From contig DATBWU010000164.1 in NCBI GenBank assembly GCA_036514635.1, positions 1 to 64,000 of the forward strand: a DNA stretch of 64,000 bases, given 5' to 3'. The DNA comes from DASSFZ01 sp036514635 (GTDB lineage Bacteria; Chloroflexota; Anaerolineae; Fen-1058). This document shows, piece by piece, positions 31,983-40,934 of the stretch; within the stretch, counting starts at the first letter, position 1, and each line of letters begins with the position of its first letter. Below the pieces are notes generated by a model. It was given only the letters and a program-made list of their open reading frames with translations. It had not been told where the DNA came from and ran no database searches. Position numbers and translations under genes: made by a program.

Positions 31983-32007
31983 GACCGGCACTTCCAAAGT
32001 GCCGGTC
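31983..32007. repeat. Hairpin gaccggcac/gtgccggtc
   Basis: GACCGGCACTTCC and AAGTGCCGGTC form an 11-pair stem just upstream of the CSLREA remnant. It may be a terminator-like end of the preceding repeat. Confidence 0.5.
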
Positions 32008-32029
32008 ACCTCGGACCAGGAGTCAGTCT

Positions 32030-32506
32030 ATATATCGCGACAACGCGTCGTATGCGCTCTTCTCCCGCATTCGTTTCGCCCTCGCCGCTGCTCTGCTGAT
32101 CAGTCTGGTGCTGTCGCTGGGTTTGGCCGACGTCAGTCGGGCGGCAGGGACTGTTCGCGTTACCAGCACGATCGACGCAGTCAGCGCCGACGGACTGTGC
32201 ACCCTGCGTGAGGCGATCCTCGTCGCCAACAAAGATAAGGCGCTCAGCAGCGTTCCCGGCGAGTGCCCGGCAGGCAGCGGCGCGGACACGATCATCTTGC
32301 CGGCCGGCGCCTACACGTTGACGCGCACTGACTACGGCAAAGACGGCCACGGCAACGGCCGTGTGTATCACATCTTCTTCACGGCCACCGACGGGCGCGG
32401 CGGATCGTGCTCGGGTGAGGTGAAGGTCGGCGTGGTTCACGATCAAGGCGGCTCGCTCGATGCCATCGACGGCGGCCCGTTGTACGACTCGACAAGGGCA
32501 CACTAG
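32030..32506 (+). pseudogene. Internally deleted CSLREA-domain secreted protein
   Basis: In one frame the DNA encodes a signal peptide (FALAAALLISLVLSLGLADV), then VRVTSTIDAVSADGLCTLRE and AILVANKDKA, the hallmark of CSLREA-domain proteins, which normally lead into long beta-helix or adhesin-like repeats. After only ~45 more residues it jumps to HIFFTATDGRGGSCSGEVKV with GGPLYDST, which looks like the C-terminal end of a much larger surface protein. AGGAG stands seven bases upstream of an ATA codon at 32030 where a start should be; the first usable in-frame start is GTG 32108, inside the signal peptide. I read it as a collapsed gene. Boundaries at the 5' end are uncertain. Confidence 0.55.
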
Positions 32507-32512
32507 CGAACC

Positions 32513-32698
32513 TGTCAACGGATTGGAAACGGACAAGCGGACTGTAACGGATACCTGCGGCGAAGCGGACGGCTATCAACGGATTGGAAACGGACAAACG
32601 AACTGAAGCGGATGCGGACATTATCCGTTTCTATCCGTTTGTCCGTTTAAGCATCCGTTGATCACCGTTTGTCCGTTTAAGTATCCGTTGATCACCGC
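32513..32698. repeat. Tandem and inverted 'acggacaaacgga' repeat
   Basis: Units such as CAACGGATTGGAAACGGACAA (twice) are answered by TATCCGTTTGTCCGTTTAAG and CATCCGTTGATCACCGTTTG (twice), giving a large imperfect hairpin. It fills most of the gap 32507-32788 and ends before the cNMP-binding protein gene. Confidence 0.7.
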
Positions 32699-32788
32699 TT
32701 GCGCCGTGTCACATCTGAGCGATAATACCGATGTTCCTCCACGCGAAGGCCCAGCCATCTTCGCGCAATCGAAACCGTTTGGCAGAAC

Positions 32789-33517
32789 ATGACCACCGAT
32801 CGAAAACTGATCCTGAAAACCGTCGGTCTCTTTACGGAGACTCCCCACGAGACGCTGGCTGAAGTGGCCGATCTGCTCGAGGAGATCGAGGCGAAGCCAG
32901 GCCAGGTCGTGTTCCACAAAGGCGACCCGGGTGACTCGCTGTATATCATCGCCGAAGGGCGCGTGCGCGTGCACGACGGCGATCTCACGCTGAATTTCTT
33001 GGGCAAGCGCGACGTGTTCGGCGAGATGGCTGCGCTCGATCCGGAGCCGCGCAGTGCAACGGTGACTGCGGTCGAGGACACGCTGCTCTTGCGCCTCGAT
33101 CAAAAGACGCTGTACGATTTGATCGCAAAGCGCCCCGAAGTCGCGCGCCGGATCATCCAGGTGCTCAGCCGGCACCTCCGAGCGCGCATGCACGACATGG
33201 CCGAGGATTACCAATACATGCGGCAATTCGCCAAAGTCACGGCGGCAGCGGTCGCCGTCGAGGCCGGTGTCTATGAGCCGGACAGCCTGAACGAGGTCGC
33301 GCAGCGGACGGACGAGCTGGGTCAGCTCGCGCGTGTCTTCCAGCGCGCGATCCACGAAGTGTACGCGCGCGAGCAGCGCCTGAAGCAACAAGTGGCCGAG
33401 CTGCGGATCGAGATCGATCAGGTCCACCAGGCGCGGCAGGTCGCCGAGATCACCGAGACGGAGTATTTTCAGCAATTGCGTAAGCGCGCGGGCGAACTCC
33501 GCTCTGCGCGGGAATGA
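32789..33517 (+). CDS. Cyclic-nucleotide-binding protein without DNA-binding domain
   Basis: A 242-residue protein. Residues ~8-125 are a cNMP-binding jelly roll: QVVFHKGDPGDSLYIIAEGR, then FLGKRDVFGEMAALDPEPRS with the phosphate-binding FGEMAAL-x4-RSATV cassette. In place of the Crp helix-turn-helix there is a linker and a helical part (~150-240) containing AQRTDELGQLARVFQRAI, like the second helix of a HAMP domain, and then a coiled coil (QVAELRIEIDQVHQARQVAE). It thus looks like a cAMP/cGMP sensor acting through protein contacts. It is followed by a MinD-like ATPase and a decayed cyclase in the same direction, which suggests one signalling operon. Confidence 0.88.
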   Translation: MTTDRKLILKTVGLFTETPHETLAEVADLLEEIEAKPGQVVFHKGDPGDSLYIIAEGRVRVHDGDLTLNFLGKRDVFGEMAALDPEPRSATVTAVEDTLLLRLDQKTLYDLIAKRPEVARRIIQVLSRHLRARMHDMAEDYQYMRQFAKVTAAAVAVEAGVYEPDSLNEVAQRTDELGQLARVFQRAIHEVYAREQRLKQQVAELRIEIDQVHQARQVAEITETEYFQQLRKRAGELRSARE

Positions 33518-33526
33518 TCCACGAAC

Positions 33527-33725
33527 ACACACGTGCACCGCGCTTGTCCCTTCGGGACAGCGCAAGTGCAGGTGTGCGGTGCAATGCTCCCGTCTTCACG
33601 AATTCACACGAATCAGAATATTGGACATGGACACCTGCACCCACCTGCGGTGTTCGCAGGTGCGGTGTGAACACGGACAAACACGGATCAGAATCAGTGT
33701 TCATCTGTGTTCATCCGTGTCCCAT
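33527..33725. repeat. Nested palindromic repeats
   Basis: An outer element (CACGAATTCACACGAATCAG...CACGGACAAACACGG against TTCATCTGTGTTCATCCGTG) encloses hairpins such as CACCTGCACCC...GCAGGTGCGGTG. A CTTGTCCCTTCGGGACAG hairpin precedes it. It separates the cNMP-binding gene from the MinD-like gene. Confidence 0.65.
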
Positions 33726-33749
33726 AATTTGGTTGCTGCGGAGCCGCCT

Positions 33750-34499
33750 ATGTCACTGATCATTTCCATTCACTCTTTCCGGGGCGGCACGGGCAAGTCG
33801 AACACCGTCGCCAATCTCGCGGCGTTGATGGCGAGCGCAGGCCGACGTGTGGGCGTGGTGGACACCGACATCGCGTCGCCCGGCATTCACGTTCTGTTCG
33901 GCCTGGACGTGGAGCAGGTGACGTTCTCGCTCAACGATTACCTGTGGGGCCGCTGCGAAATCCGGCAGGCGACGTACGACGTGACGCCGGTTGGCGTAAT
34001 GGGCCGCATTTTCCTGATCCCGTCCAGCATCAAGGCGGGCGAGATCGCGCGCGTCCTGCGCGAAGGCTACGACGTGGGCCTGCTCAACGATGGTTTTCAT
34101 CGCCTGATCGACGATTTGCGCCTGGATGTGCTGATGATCGACACGCATCCCGGCCTGAACGAAGAAACGCTGCTGTCCATCGCCGTCTCCGATGTGCTCA
34201 CCGTCATCCTGCGCCCCGATCAGCAAGACTATCAAGGAACCGGCGTCGCGGTCGAGGTGGCGCGCAAGCTGGACGTGCCGCGCATGGTGATCGTCGTCAA
34301 TAAGACGCCGCAGGTGTTCGACCCGGCCGAAGTGAAAGCGCGCGTCGAGCAGGCGTACGGCTGCGAAGTCGCCGCCGTGTTGCCGCATTCGGATGAGATG
34401 ATGATACTCGCCAGCGGCGGCATCTTCGTCCTGCGTTATCCTGAGCATCCGATTACCTCGGCGCTGAAGCAGGTCGTGGCGAGGCTGATGGCCCAATGA
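33750..34499 (+). CDS. MinD/ParA-like ATPase with Arg in the deviant Walker A motif
   Basis: A 249-residue P-loop ATPase. The motif IHSFRGGTGKSNTVANLA (residues ~7-24) is the ParA/MinD deviant Walker A, but the signature lysine that reaches across the dimer is Arg11. VGVVDTDIASPGIHVLFGL is the A' motif, LDVLMIDTHPGLNEETLL is Walker B, and VIVVNKT the base-binding part. There is no membrane-targeting helix like that of MinD. I recall SFRGGTGKS proteins as a separate subfamily of unknown role. GGAG lies six bases before the ATG. The stop overlaps the start of the cyclase remnant (ATGA), indicating coupled expression with it. Confidence 0.9.
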   Translation: MSLIISIHSFRGGTGKSNTVANLAALMASAGRRVGVVDTDIASPGIHVLFGLDVEQVTFSLNDYLWGRCEIRQATYDVTPVGVMGRIFLIPSSIKAGEIARVLREGYDVGLLNDGFHRLIDDLRLDVLMIDTHPGLNEETLLSIAVSDVLTVILRPDQQDYQGTGVAVEVARKLDVPRMVIVVNKTPQVFDPAEVKARVEQAYGCEVAAVLPHSDEMMILASGGIFVLRYPEHPITSALKQVVARLMAQ

Positions 34500-35284
34500 A
34501 TGGAAACTCCCATCGCCTACATCCCAAGCGATCGATTGAAGGCGTTGGCGCGCGGGGACTCGCTGCCCGATCGGACGCGCGGCGCGGCGCGGAAGAGATC
34601 ACCCGCCAGCTCAACGCCGTGTACGACGCGCTGATCGACGATCTACACGGCTATGGCGGTAGCGTCATCGGCGATCCGGGCATCCAACTCATCGACGCAT
34701 TGGCCGGATCGATTCTCGATCAACTGATCGCCGCCGGGCGCCACGCCGGCAAAGGCGAAGTGGTGCTGGCACCCTCGGCCGATCGCCGCGCTAGGCGATC
34801 AGGTTCACATCGCAGCCTGGCGCGACGATGAGGAGTTCGGCCAGCGTTTCGGTGTCGTCGATGCGCTGAGTGTGCCGGTTGAGCCGGAACCTCAGCCGGC
34901 GCTCCCGCCCAACTCCTTAAGCGATGAGCAAATCCGCCCGTGGCCGCTGACGCCGGTTTACGAGCGCCTGCATAGCGGTCAAGGCGAGTTTCTGGCCGAG
35001 CTGCGCCCGGCGGTCGCGCTCTTTTTGCGTTTCAGGGGGATCGACTTCGATGGCGACGATGCGGCGGGCTGGAGGCCTTGCAGGGTCGGGCCGCGCGAGC
35101 GTTCCGCCTGATCGGCGCGCCGCTGTCGCCCGCCGAAAAGGCCAAACTCGATCGCATTCTCGAAGCGGCGCGGCAGTCGTTCGGCGAAGACGCAATTGCC
35201 TTGGCGCTGGCCGAGGGTCGGGCGATGTCGCTGGATCGGGCCACCACGTACGCGCTGGAAGATGGAAATGACTCAAGGATGTGA
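34500..35284 (+). pseudogene. Collapsed adenylate/guanylate cyclase gene
   Basis: Three reading frames carry pieces of what looks like one very large cyclase. From the ATG at 34500: TPIAYIPSDRLKALARGDSL, PDRTRGAA (N-terminus). In the next frame: RGAEEITRQLNAVYDALIDD and LHGYGGSVIG (class III cyclase core), then joined to a later part. In a third frame: IRPWPLTPVYERLHSGQGEF and LAELRPAVALFLRFRGIDFD, and finally APLSPAEKAKLDRILEAARQ near the end. Such proteins usually run to over 1000 residues with cyclase, ATPase and TPR domains. Here large internal deletions and frameshifts leave under 800 bases, so it should be dead. Confidence 0.7.
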
Positions 35285-35290
35285 GAGCCT

Positions 35291-35632
35291 ATGCTGACAC
35301 TCTTCGAACGCGGCGTGGTGGCTCACCTCGTCGCCGATTGGCTGCTGCAGAACGACTGGATGGCGAGGAACAAGACGAATCTGCGGCATCCGGCGGGATG
35401 GGTGCATTCGGCGATTCACGTGGTGCTGCTTGGCTTGGCGCTGGGCTGGCAGGCCGGACTGGTGCTCGGCCTGGTACACATGGTGATCGACACGCGCCAG
35501 GTGATGAAGCGGTGGCAGCGCTTCTACCGCCAGACAATGGATGGGCCGAATGCTATCCACGTGGCGATCTGGGCCGATCAGGTGCTGCACATCGCCGTGA
35601 TCGCGGCGTGGGTGCAATTCGTGCGCGTCTGA
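35291..35632 (+). CDS. DUF3307 family membrane protein
   Basis: A 113-residue membrane protein six bases after the cyclase remnant. VVAHLVADWLLQNDWMARNK is the DUF3307 signature (HLxxDWLLQ), and GWVHSAIHVVLLGLALGWQA, LVLGLVHMVIDTRQVMK and IWADQVLHIAVIAAWVQF complete three or four membrane helices with conserved histidines and aspartates inside the membrane region. These residues suggest metal binding or catalysis, but the function of the family is unknown to me. It converges with the spoVR gene only nine bases away. Confidence 0.8.
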   Translation: MLTLFERGVVAHLVADWLLQNDWMARNKTNLRHPAGWVHSAIHVVLLGLALGWQAGLVLGLVHMVIDTRQVMKRWQRFYRQTMDGPNAIHVAIWADQVLHIAVIAAWVQFVRV

Positions 35633-35641
35633 AAATCATTT

Positions 35642-37117
35642 CTAATCCAACCGCCGCCGCTCGCCGCCAGCCGGCCCGTGACTGAATAGCACCCGGCCTT
35701 GCTCTTCGACCTTCGTCTCGATGCGGACGGGCCGGCCCCACAGCGTGTACAGGTTCTTCAGCGTGTCCTGTGCGAAGGGAACGTCGAGATCGATGCCTTC
35801 GTGGCGATGCATGAGGTATAGCTCGCCACGGTTTTCGTAGTTGCCATCCACGACCTCGATGATCGGCTGGCCGAAGTTCGTCAACTGGAACAGCAGGCGG
35901 CGCTTGACGTCCTGGAACTTGCGGCTGGAGATTTCGTACACGTTATCGTCCGCGTTGTAGTCGAAGGTGAACAGTCGGTGCTCGCGGGCGAAGTCTTCGG
36001 TTAAGAACTCGTCGATGAAGCCGATGTCGTTGTAGACGCGCCGCACCTCGAAGACCTTCTGGCGGCCCAACCCCAGCTTCTTGTCCCACTCGCGGCGAGC
36101 CTGGAGGTTCTCGCATGCTTCGTACTCCGGCCCGAACGTGCCCCGGTTCCAGCGGTCTTCGATGTCGCGATACAGCTCCAGGCCGAGCTTGTAAGGATTG
36201 AGCTGGCCGGAATGCACGGCGACCGTGCCGGAGTGGTGCTCGGCGTAGGCGATCAGCTCGTTCGGCTCTAGCGCGTGCTCGGTCATAATGTGGGTGTGCG
36301 CGAAACTGGCCCAGCCTTCATTCATGATCTTCGTCTGGCGCTGCGGCGCGAAGTAATACGCTTCTTCGCGCACGATGTCGAGGAGGTCGTGCTGCCAGTT
36401 TTCGAGCGGCGCGTGTTCGAGCAGGAAGAGCAGCACGTCGCGCTCCGGCTCTTCCGGGAAGCGCTTGCGCTGCTGCTCGGCTTCCTCTAATCGGCGCTGC
36501 TGCTCGGCCAGGAACTCCGGCGGATTGATGAAGGAGTCCATGTAACCCTTCGCCGGTAACTTGCGCACCGTCTCGCGCTCTTCGGTTTCCGGGATCGGCG
36601 CGGCGCGGCGCTGAATGCCCACTGCGTGGATGTCGATCAGGTTGTCGAGCGAGAGGGACGCGTCGAGAAAGTCCTCGACGCAGTCCAGCCCGTGCCGTTC
36701 GATGTGTCGCCGAATGCGGGCGGCGTGGTTTGCCATCTCGTCGAGCATCTTGCGATTGGTGTGCGCGAACCACAGGTTGTTCTTGAAGAAGTCGCCGTGG
36801 CCGTAGACGTGCGCCATCACGAGTTTTTGATCCACCCGATCGTTGCTCGCCAGCAGGTAGGCGTAGCACGGAATGGTGTTGATCACCATCTCGTAGATGC
36901 GGTGCAGGCCGTAGGCGTAAGACTTCGACAGGCGCTCGTATTCCATGCCGAAGCGCCAGTACGGGTAGCGCGTGGGGAAGCCGTCGTAGGCGGCGACCTG
37001 GTTCATCATGCGATAGTCGAGCATGACGAAGCGCACCTCGAAGAAGTCGAGGCCGAAGTCGCGCGCGTAACCTTCGATGACCGATTGAAGCATTTCGAGA
37101 TCGGGTGAGAGTGACAT
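35642..37117 (-). CDS. spoVR: SpoVR family protein
   Basis: A 491-residue cytoplasmic protein of the SpoVR/YcgB family. ARDFGLDFFEVRFVMLDYRM with MNQVAAYDGFPTRYPYWRFG at the N-terminus, YGHGDFFKNNLWFAHTNRKM, then KIMNEGWASFAHTHIMTEHA and HSGTVAVHSGQLNPYKLGLE are conserved histidine-rich blocks that suggest a metal site. In Bacillus SpoVR affects spore cortex formation; in enterobacteria YcgB goes with YeaG/YeaH under stress and nutrient starvation. It is the third gene of a prkA - yeaH-like - spoVR block, a widely conserved association, and is separated from the middle gene by a palindromic repeat. Confidence 0.95.
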   Translation of the reverse strand: MSLSPDLEMLQSVIEGYARDFGLDFFEVRFVMLDYRMMNQVAAYDGFPTRYPYWRFGMEYERLSKSYAYGLHRIYEMVINTIPCYAYLLASNDRVDQKLVMAHVYGHGDFFKNNLWFAHTNRKMLDEMANHAARIRRHIERHGLDCVEDFLDASLSLDNLIDIHAVGIQRRAAPIPETEERETVRKLPAKGYMDSFINPPEFLAEQQRRLEEAEQQRKRFPEEPERDVLLFLLEHAPLENWQHDLLDIVREEAYYFAPQRQTKIMNEGWASFAHTHIMTEHALEPNELIAYAEHHSGTVAVHSGQLNPYKLGLELYRDIEDRWNRGTFGPEYEACENLQARREWDKKLGLGRQKVFEVRRVYNDIGFIDEFLTEDFAREHRLFTFDYNADDNVYEISSRKFQDVKRRLLFQLTNFGQPIIEVVDGNYENRGELYLMHRHEGIDLDVPFAQDTLKNLYTLWGRPVRIETKVEEQGRVLFSHGPAGGERRRLD

Positions 37118-37125
37118 GGTTATTC

Positions 37126-37174
37126 CATAAAACGTGACGCGTAAAACGTAATTACGTTTTACGTTTCACGCTCA
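37126..37174. repeat. CGTAAAACGT palindromic repeat
   Basis: AAAACGTGACGCGTAAAACGTAA pairs with TTACGTTTTACGTTTCACGC around a central AATT. It sits between spoVR and the yeaH-like gene and its right end reaches the TGA stop of the latter (37172-37174). Close relatives are at 38289 and 14272. Confidence 0.8.
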
Positions 37175-38266
37175 CACTCCCTTCCCTAAAAACGTCTTGA
37201 TCGCCGCATAAATGTCGTCGTCCGTGTCGATGCGAGCCCGGGCCAGTTTCTCGTCGCTCACCTCGTCGAGCGCGTCCATGAACTGCCGCCGCGATTCGCT
37301 CTGAACCTGGCCGTAACAGAACAGATTCATCGGCGGCAGCAGTTCCCGCTTCAGCAGCGCGACGCAGCGATCATCGTCATCGTCACCGAAGTTCTCGCCA
37401 TCGGAAAAGTGCAGCGCGTATAAGTTCCAATCTTCCACGGGATAATCCCTGCGGAGGATGTCGCGGCACATCTCGTAGGCCGCCGAGATGCGCGTGCCGC
37501 CGCTCTCGCGAACGTGATAGAACGTGTGCTGATCGACTTCGTGCGCGACGGCGTCGTGGACGATGTAGCGCGTCACCAGATTCTTGTAGTGCGCGCGCAG
37601 CCAGCTATCGATCCAGAACGCCGTCAGCCGGACGAGGTGCTTCTTGCGCTGAGTCATGCTGCCCGACACGTCCATCATGTATAGGACGACGGCGTTGTTG
37701 TCCGGGCGCGGGTAGACTTTCCAGGAGCGGTAGCGTTTGTCGTCGCGGATCGGAATGATGGCCGGGCGCTCGGGGTCGTACGTGCCGGAGACGAGTTGTC
37801 GCTTGAGCGTTTCGCGATACGTGCGCTTGAAGTGCCGCAGGCCCTCCGGGCCGACGCGCCGGATGCCGGTGTACCGGGTGATCTCGCCTTCGACGCGATT
37901 CTTGCTCTTGGGTTGGATGCGCGGCAGACCGAGTTCTTCGCCGAGCAATTCGACCAGCTCTTGCAGCGTCAGCTCGACTTCGAGGATGTGGTTGCCGGGC
38001 TGATCGCCTGCCGGGCCGCTGCCGTCGTCCGGATCGCCTCGACCGATGGGCGTACCTACTTCGCCCGGCCCTTGCCCGACGCCGCCTTGCTTCCCGCCGA
38101 AGCGGAAGTGCGGCAGCTCGATCTCCGGGATGGGGATGCTCACCAAGTCTTTTCCCTGCCGGCCGATCAACTCGCCGTTGGATATGTATTTCCGCAGGTT
38201 CTGCTTGATCCGGCCCCGGACGATCTGCCGGAAGCGGCTGGTGTCTTGTTCGATGGAGAGAATCAT
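37172..38266 (-). CDS. yeaH: YeaH/DUF444 family protein (VWA-like)
   Basis: A 364-residue protein. The N-terminal part has FRQIVRGRIKQNLRKYISNG and PHFRFGGKQGGVGQGPGEVG, the basic and Gly-rich region usual in YeaH. A von Willebrand factor A-like domain begins at about residue 190, with the MIDAS sequence MMDVSGSMTQRKK (~197), and continues with VRESGGTRISAAYEMCRDIL and YALHFSDGENF. It is the standard partner of the PrkA/YeaG kinase and SpoVR. I chose the ATG at 38266 (AGGG seven bases upstream) rather than 38284. Function: part of a stationary-phase and starvation signalling module whose molecular action is not well defined. Confidence 0.94.
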   Translation of the reverse strand: MILSIEQDTSRFRQIVRGRIKQNLRKYISNGELIGRQGKDLVSIPIPEIELPHFRFGGKQGGVGQGPGEVGTPIGRGDPDDGSGPAGDQPGNHILEVELTLQELVELLGEELGLPRIQPKSKNRVEGEITRYTGIRRVGPEGLRHFKRTYRETLKRQLVSGTYDPERPAIIPIRDDKRYRSWKVYPRPDNNAVVLYMMDVSGSMTQRKKHLVRLTAFWIDSWLRAHYKNLVTRYIVHDAVAHEVDQHTFYHVRESGGTRISAAYEMCRDILRRDYPVEDWNLYALHFSDGENFGDDDDDRCVALLKRELLPPMNLFCYGQVQSESRRQFMDALDEVSDEKLARARIDTDDDIYAAIKTFLGKGV

Positions 38267-38288
38267 AGGCACACCCTTTAACAATGGC

Positions 38289-38345
38289 TATGAAGCGTGA
38301 AACGTAAAACATGAAACGTAATTACGTTTTACGCATCACGTTTTA
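38289..38345. repeat. CGTAAAACGT palindromic repeat
   Basis: AAGCGTGAAACGTAAAAC...GAAACGTAA pairs with TTACGTTTTACGCATCACG around AATT. It lies between yeaH-like and prkA, and its right end is the TAA stop of prkA (38343-38345). Confidence 0.8.
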
Positions 38346-40382
38346 CTGCCTCGCCGTGTCGCCGCGCGCGAAAATGCTGGCGACGTAGTTCAGCACGTCG
38401 GTCGCGCACACGTCGCAGTAGCCCATGTTCTTGATCATGCGACTCTTGACGACCTCGATCTTCTCCTGCGTCTCGCTGTCGATCACGTTGGAGACCAGGC
38501 TGGTGAGCTTGATCGAGTCTTTCTGATCTTCGAACAGCTTCAGCTCGAGCGCGCGGCGCAGGCGATCGTTGGAGTCCCACGCGAAGGTCTTGCCCTCCAG
38601 CGCCAGTGCGCCGATGTAATTCATGATCTCGCGCCGGAAATCGTCCTTCCGGCTCTCCGAGATTTCGATCTTCTCTTCGATCGAGCGCATCAGCCGCTCG
38701 TCGGGCGGCTCGTCCTGGCCGGTGTACGGATTGCGCACCTTTTGCTTCTGCGTGTAGGCCTTGATGTTGTCGATGTAGTTGGCGGACAAACGCTTGATGG
38801 CCGCTTCGTCGGCGGTGATTGCGCGTTGGACTTCGTTCTTGATGATTTCGTCGTACTCGGCGCGCGCCACGGCCAGCAGTTCGCGGAAGCGCTTGCGCTG
38901 CTCTTCGCTGGTAATCAGCGAGTGGTGGCGCAGGCCGCCCTCCAGTTCGCGCATCAGCAAGAAGGGGTTGATGCAAGTGCGGCTCTGATCGCTGACGAGC
39001 GCATTGGATAACTTGTCCTGGATGTAGCGCGGCGAAATGCCGATCATGCCTTCCTGCTTGGCCTCGGCCTGCAACTCCATCACGCTGTCCTCGGTGAAGC
39101 CAGGCAACGAGCGGCCGTCGTATAGCTTCAGCTTCTGGAGCAGTGTCAATCCGGCGTGCTTCGGTTCTTCGAGCCGGGTCAGCACGGCCCACAGCGCGGC
39201 GATCCCCAGCGTGTGCGGCGCGATGTGCTTGCCGACCACGCGCCGCTCGTTGAAGTCGCGCTCGTAGATTCTCACTTCGTCGCTGTAACGAATGACGTAG
39301 GGGATGTCGATCTTGATCGTCCGATCGCGTAGCGCCTCCATATACTCGTTGCCGAGCAGACGGCGGTACTCGGCCTCGTTGGTGTGGCCGAGGATGACTT
39401 CGTCGATGTCGGTATGGGCGAATTTCTTAGGCTTGATCTTGTGTTCCTGCGAAGCCGTGAGCAGGTCGTAGAGGAAGGCCACGTCGAGCTTGAGGATTTC
39501 GATGAACTCGACCAGTCCGCGATTGGCGATGTTCAATTCGCCATCGAAGTTGAAGGCGCGCGGGTCGGAGTCCGAGCCGTACTCGGCGATCTTGCGGTAG
39601 TTGATGTCGCCGGTCAGCTCGGTCGAGTCCTGGTTCTTCTCATCCTTCGGCTGGAACGTGCCGATGCCGACGCGGTCTTTTTCGGACAGCAGCAGCCGCT
39701 TCACGCGCACCTGGCGCACCACGTCCAGCCAGTTGCCGCCGGCCTTTTCCAGCAGGCGGTTGAACACGAATCGACACGCCGGGCATAGATCGCCTTCGAT
39801 CTCGATGTGTTGCACGCCGTCGTGGCCCGTGTTCAATTCTGCCATGATCGTCGATCGGAACTCGTAGGGGATCAGGTGGAGCGGCTCTTCGTGCATCGGG
39901 CAGTCCATGCGTTCGCCGTCGTCGGGCTGCCAGTAGAACGTGTACACGCGGCCCGCATCGGTGCGCGTGTAGGCTTCCAGGCCTTTCTTGAGCAGGCGGA
40001 CGATCGTGCTTTTGGCCGTGCCGACGGGGCCGTGCAGCAACAGCACGCGCCGCTCGGTTCCGTAGCGGCGAGCCGCCGATTGGAAGACGCGCACCAGTTC
40101 CATCAACGGCTTATCCAGCCCGAAGACGGCATCTTTGCCGCTCTCAAAGGGGTCGTCGAAGAAGCGATAGTGGATGAGCGCCTCGCGGTAGCGGGTGTAT
40201 TCGTCGCTGCCATAGGAGACGATCATGTCGTACATTCGCTGGAAAGCCGTGCGCGCGACTCGGGGATCGTGGCGCACGATTTCGAGGTAATCCTCGAGGC
40301 TCCCCTCCCAGTGCAGGCCGCGGAACCCGGACGTATCTTGCATCCGCTCGATCTTATTCAGCAGGGTATCCGTCCCGCTCAT
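38343..40382 (-). CDS. prkA: PrkA family serine protein kinase (YeaG-like)
   Basis: A 679-residue AAA+-type protein. [20 protein letters not shown] at the start is typical of PrkA. Walker A is [20 protein letters not shown] (~119). The middle contains the PrkA AAA region ([40 protein letters not shown]) and the C-terminal part is the kinase-like domain (residues ~420 on, [18 protein letters not shown]). PrkA/YeaG proteins were described as serine kinases acting in sporulation or starvation; some work suggests protease activity. First gene of the prkA - yeaH - spoVR block. The start ATG at 40382 has GGAGG six bases upstream; a GTG just before it is less likely. Confidence 0.96.
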   Translation of the reverse strand: MSGTDTLLNKIERMQDTSGFRGLHWEGSLEDYLEIVRHDPRVARTAFQRMYDMIVSYGSDEYTRYREALIHYRFFDDPFESGKDAVFGLDKPLMELVRVFQSAARRYGTERRVLLLHGPVGTAKSTIVRLLKKGLEAYTRTDAGRVYTFYWQPDDGERMDCPMHEEPLHLIPYEFRSTIMAELNTGHDGVQHIEIEGDLCPACRFVFNRLLEKAGGNWLDVVRQVRVKRLLLSEKDRVGIGTFQPKDEKNQDSTELTGDINYRKIAEYGSDSDPRAFNFDGELNIANRGLVEFIEILKLDVAFLYDLLTASQEHKIKPKKFAHTDIDEVILGHTNEAEYRRLLGNEYMEALRDRTIKIDIPYVIRYSDEVRIYERDFNERRVVGKHIAPHTLGIAALWAVLTRLEEPKHAGLTLLQKLKLYDGRSLPGFTEDSVMELQAEAKQEGMIGISPRYIQDKLSNALVSDQSRTCINPFLLMRELEGGLRHHSLITSEEQRKRFRELLAVARAEYDEIIKNEVQRAITADEAAIKRLSANYIDNIKAYTQKQKVRNPYTGQDEPPDERLMRSIEEKIEISESRKDDFRREIMNYIGALALEGKTFAWDSNDRLRRALELKLFEDQKDSIKLTSLVSNVIDSETQEKIEVVKSRMIKNMGYCDVCATDVLNYVASIFARGDTARQ

Positions 40383-40414
40383 CACACACCTCCGCGCGTC
40401 GCTTCAGATATAGG

Positions 40415-40560
40415 CGTTACGCACTTGAACCGCAACCCCGCACACGGCACGCGGGGCAGGCGACGCCAAGAAAAACTCAATTCAACTTCGCACCCGCACC
40501 GCCCCGCGTCTTTTTGCGGGGTTGCGCCTTCGCGGTGAGATCAATCCCAACCGCGTAAGT
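40415..40560. repeat. Palindromic repeat, accgCAAAGA family, with nested GCCCCGC hairpins
   Basis: The left end GTTACGCACTTGAACCGC is the exact reverse complement of the right end of the element at 27689-27790. Inside are CCCCGCACACGGCACGCGGGG and GCCCCGCGTCTTTTTGCGGGG hairpins, and GCGCCTTCGCGGT closes the palindrome. It is the first part of the gene-free stretch 40386-41259. Confidence 0.75.
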
Positions 40561-40721
40561 CCTCAGGCAAATAAGTCGTGGCTCTTTACAGATTTCAAGG
40601 AGGTGGGCCGCTTGCCCCAAAACCAATTGCGGTGAATTGGGTCGAGGCAGCGGATGGGCAACGGATAAACGAATCTGCGACAGGTATACTGCGCGCGGTC
40701 ACAAGTTGCGCTTTTTGTTGC

Positions 40722-40782
40722 TGAAAGCCCGCGTCCACGCGGGCGTCTGCCCTGATCGACCGCGAGGACGCGGGCGGTGAGC
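40722..40782. repeat. 'cccgcgtccacgcggg' hairpin pair
   Basis: GCCCGCGTCCACGCGGGC is followed by CCGCGAGGACGCGGG, a related unit. Same family as 22961 and 29688. Confidence 0.6.
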
Positions 40783-40934
40783 AAAACCGCAGATTGTTCC
40801 CGCGTCGAGTAGTCGAGTATATGAGCCGGCGCAAACCGCATCCGTTTATCCGGTGTGGATTCGTTGCATCGACCTCCTTGAAGCACCTCTTGAGCGTAAG
40901 TTGTTAATCTTGAGAGCATTCGGTAATTCGCGGG

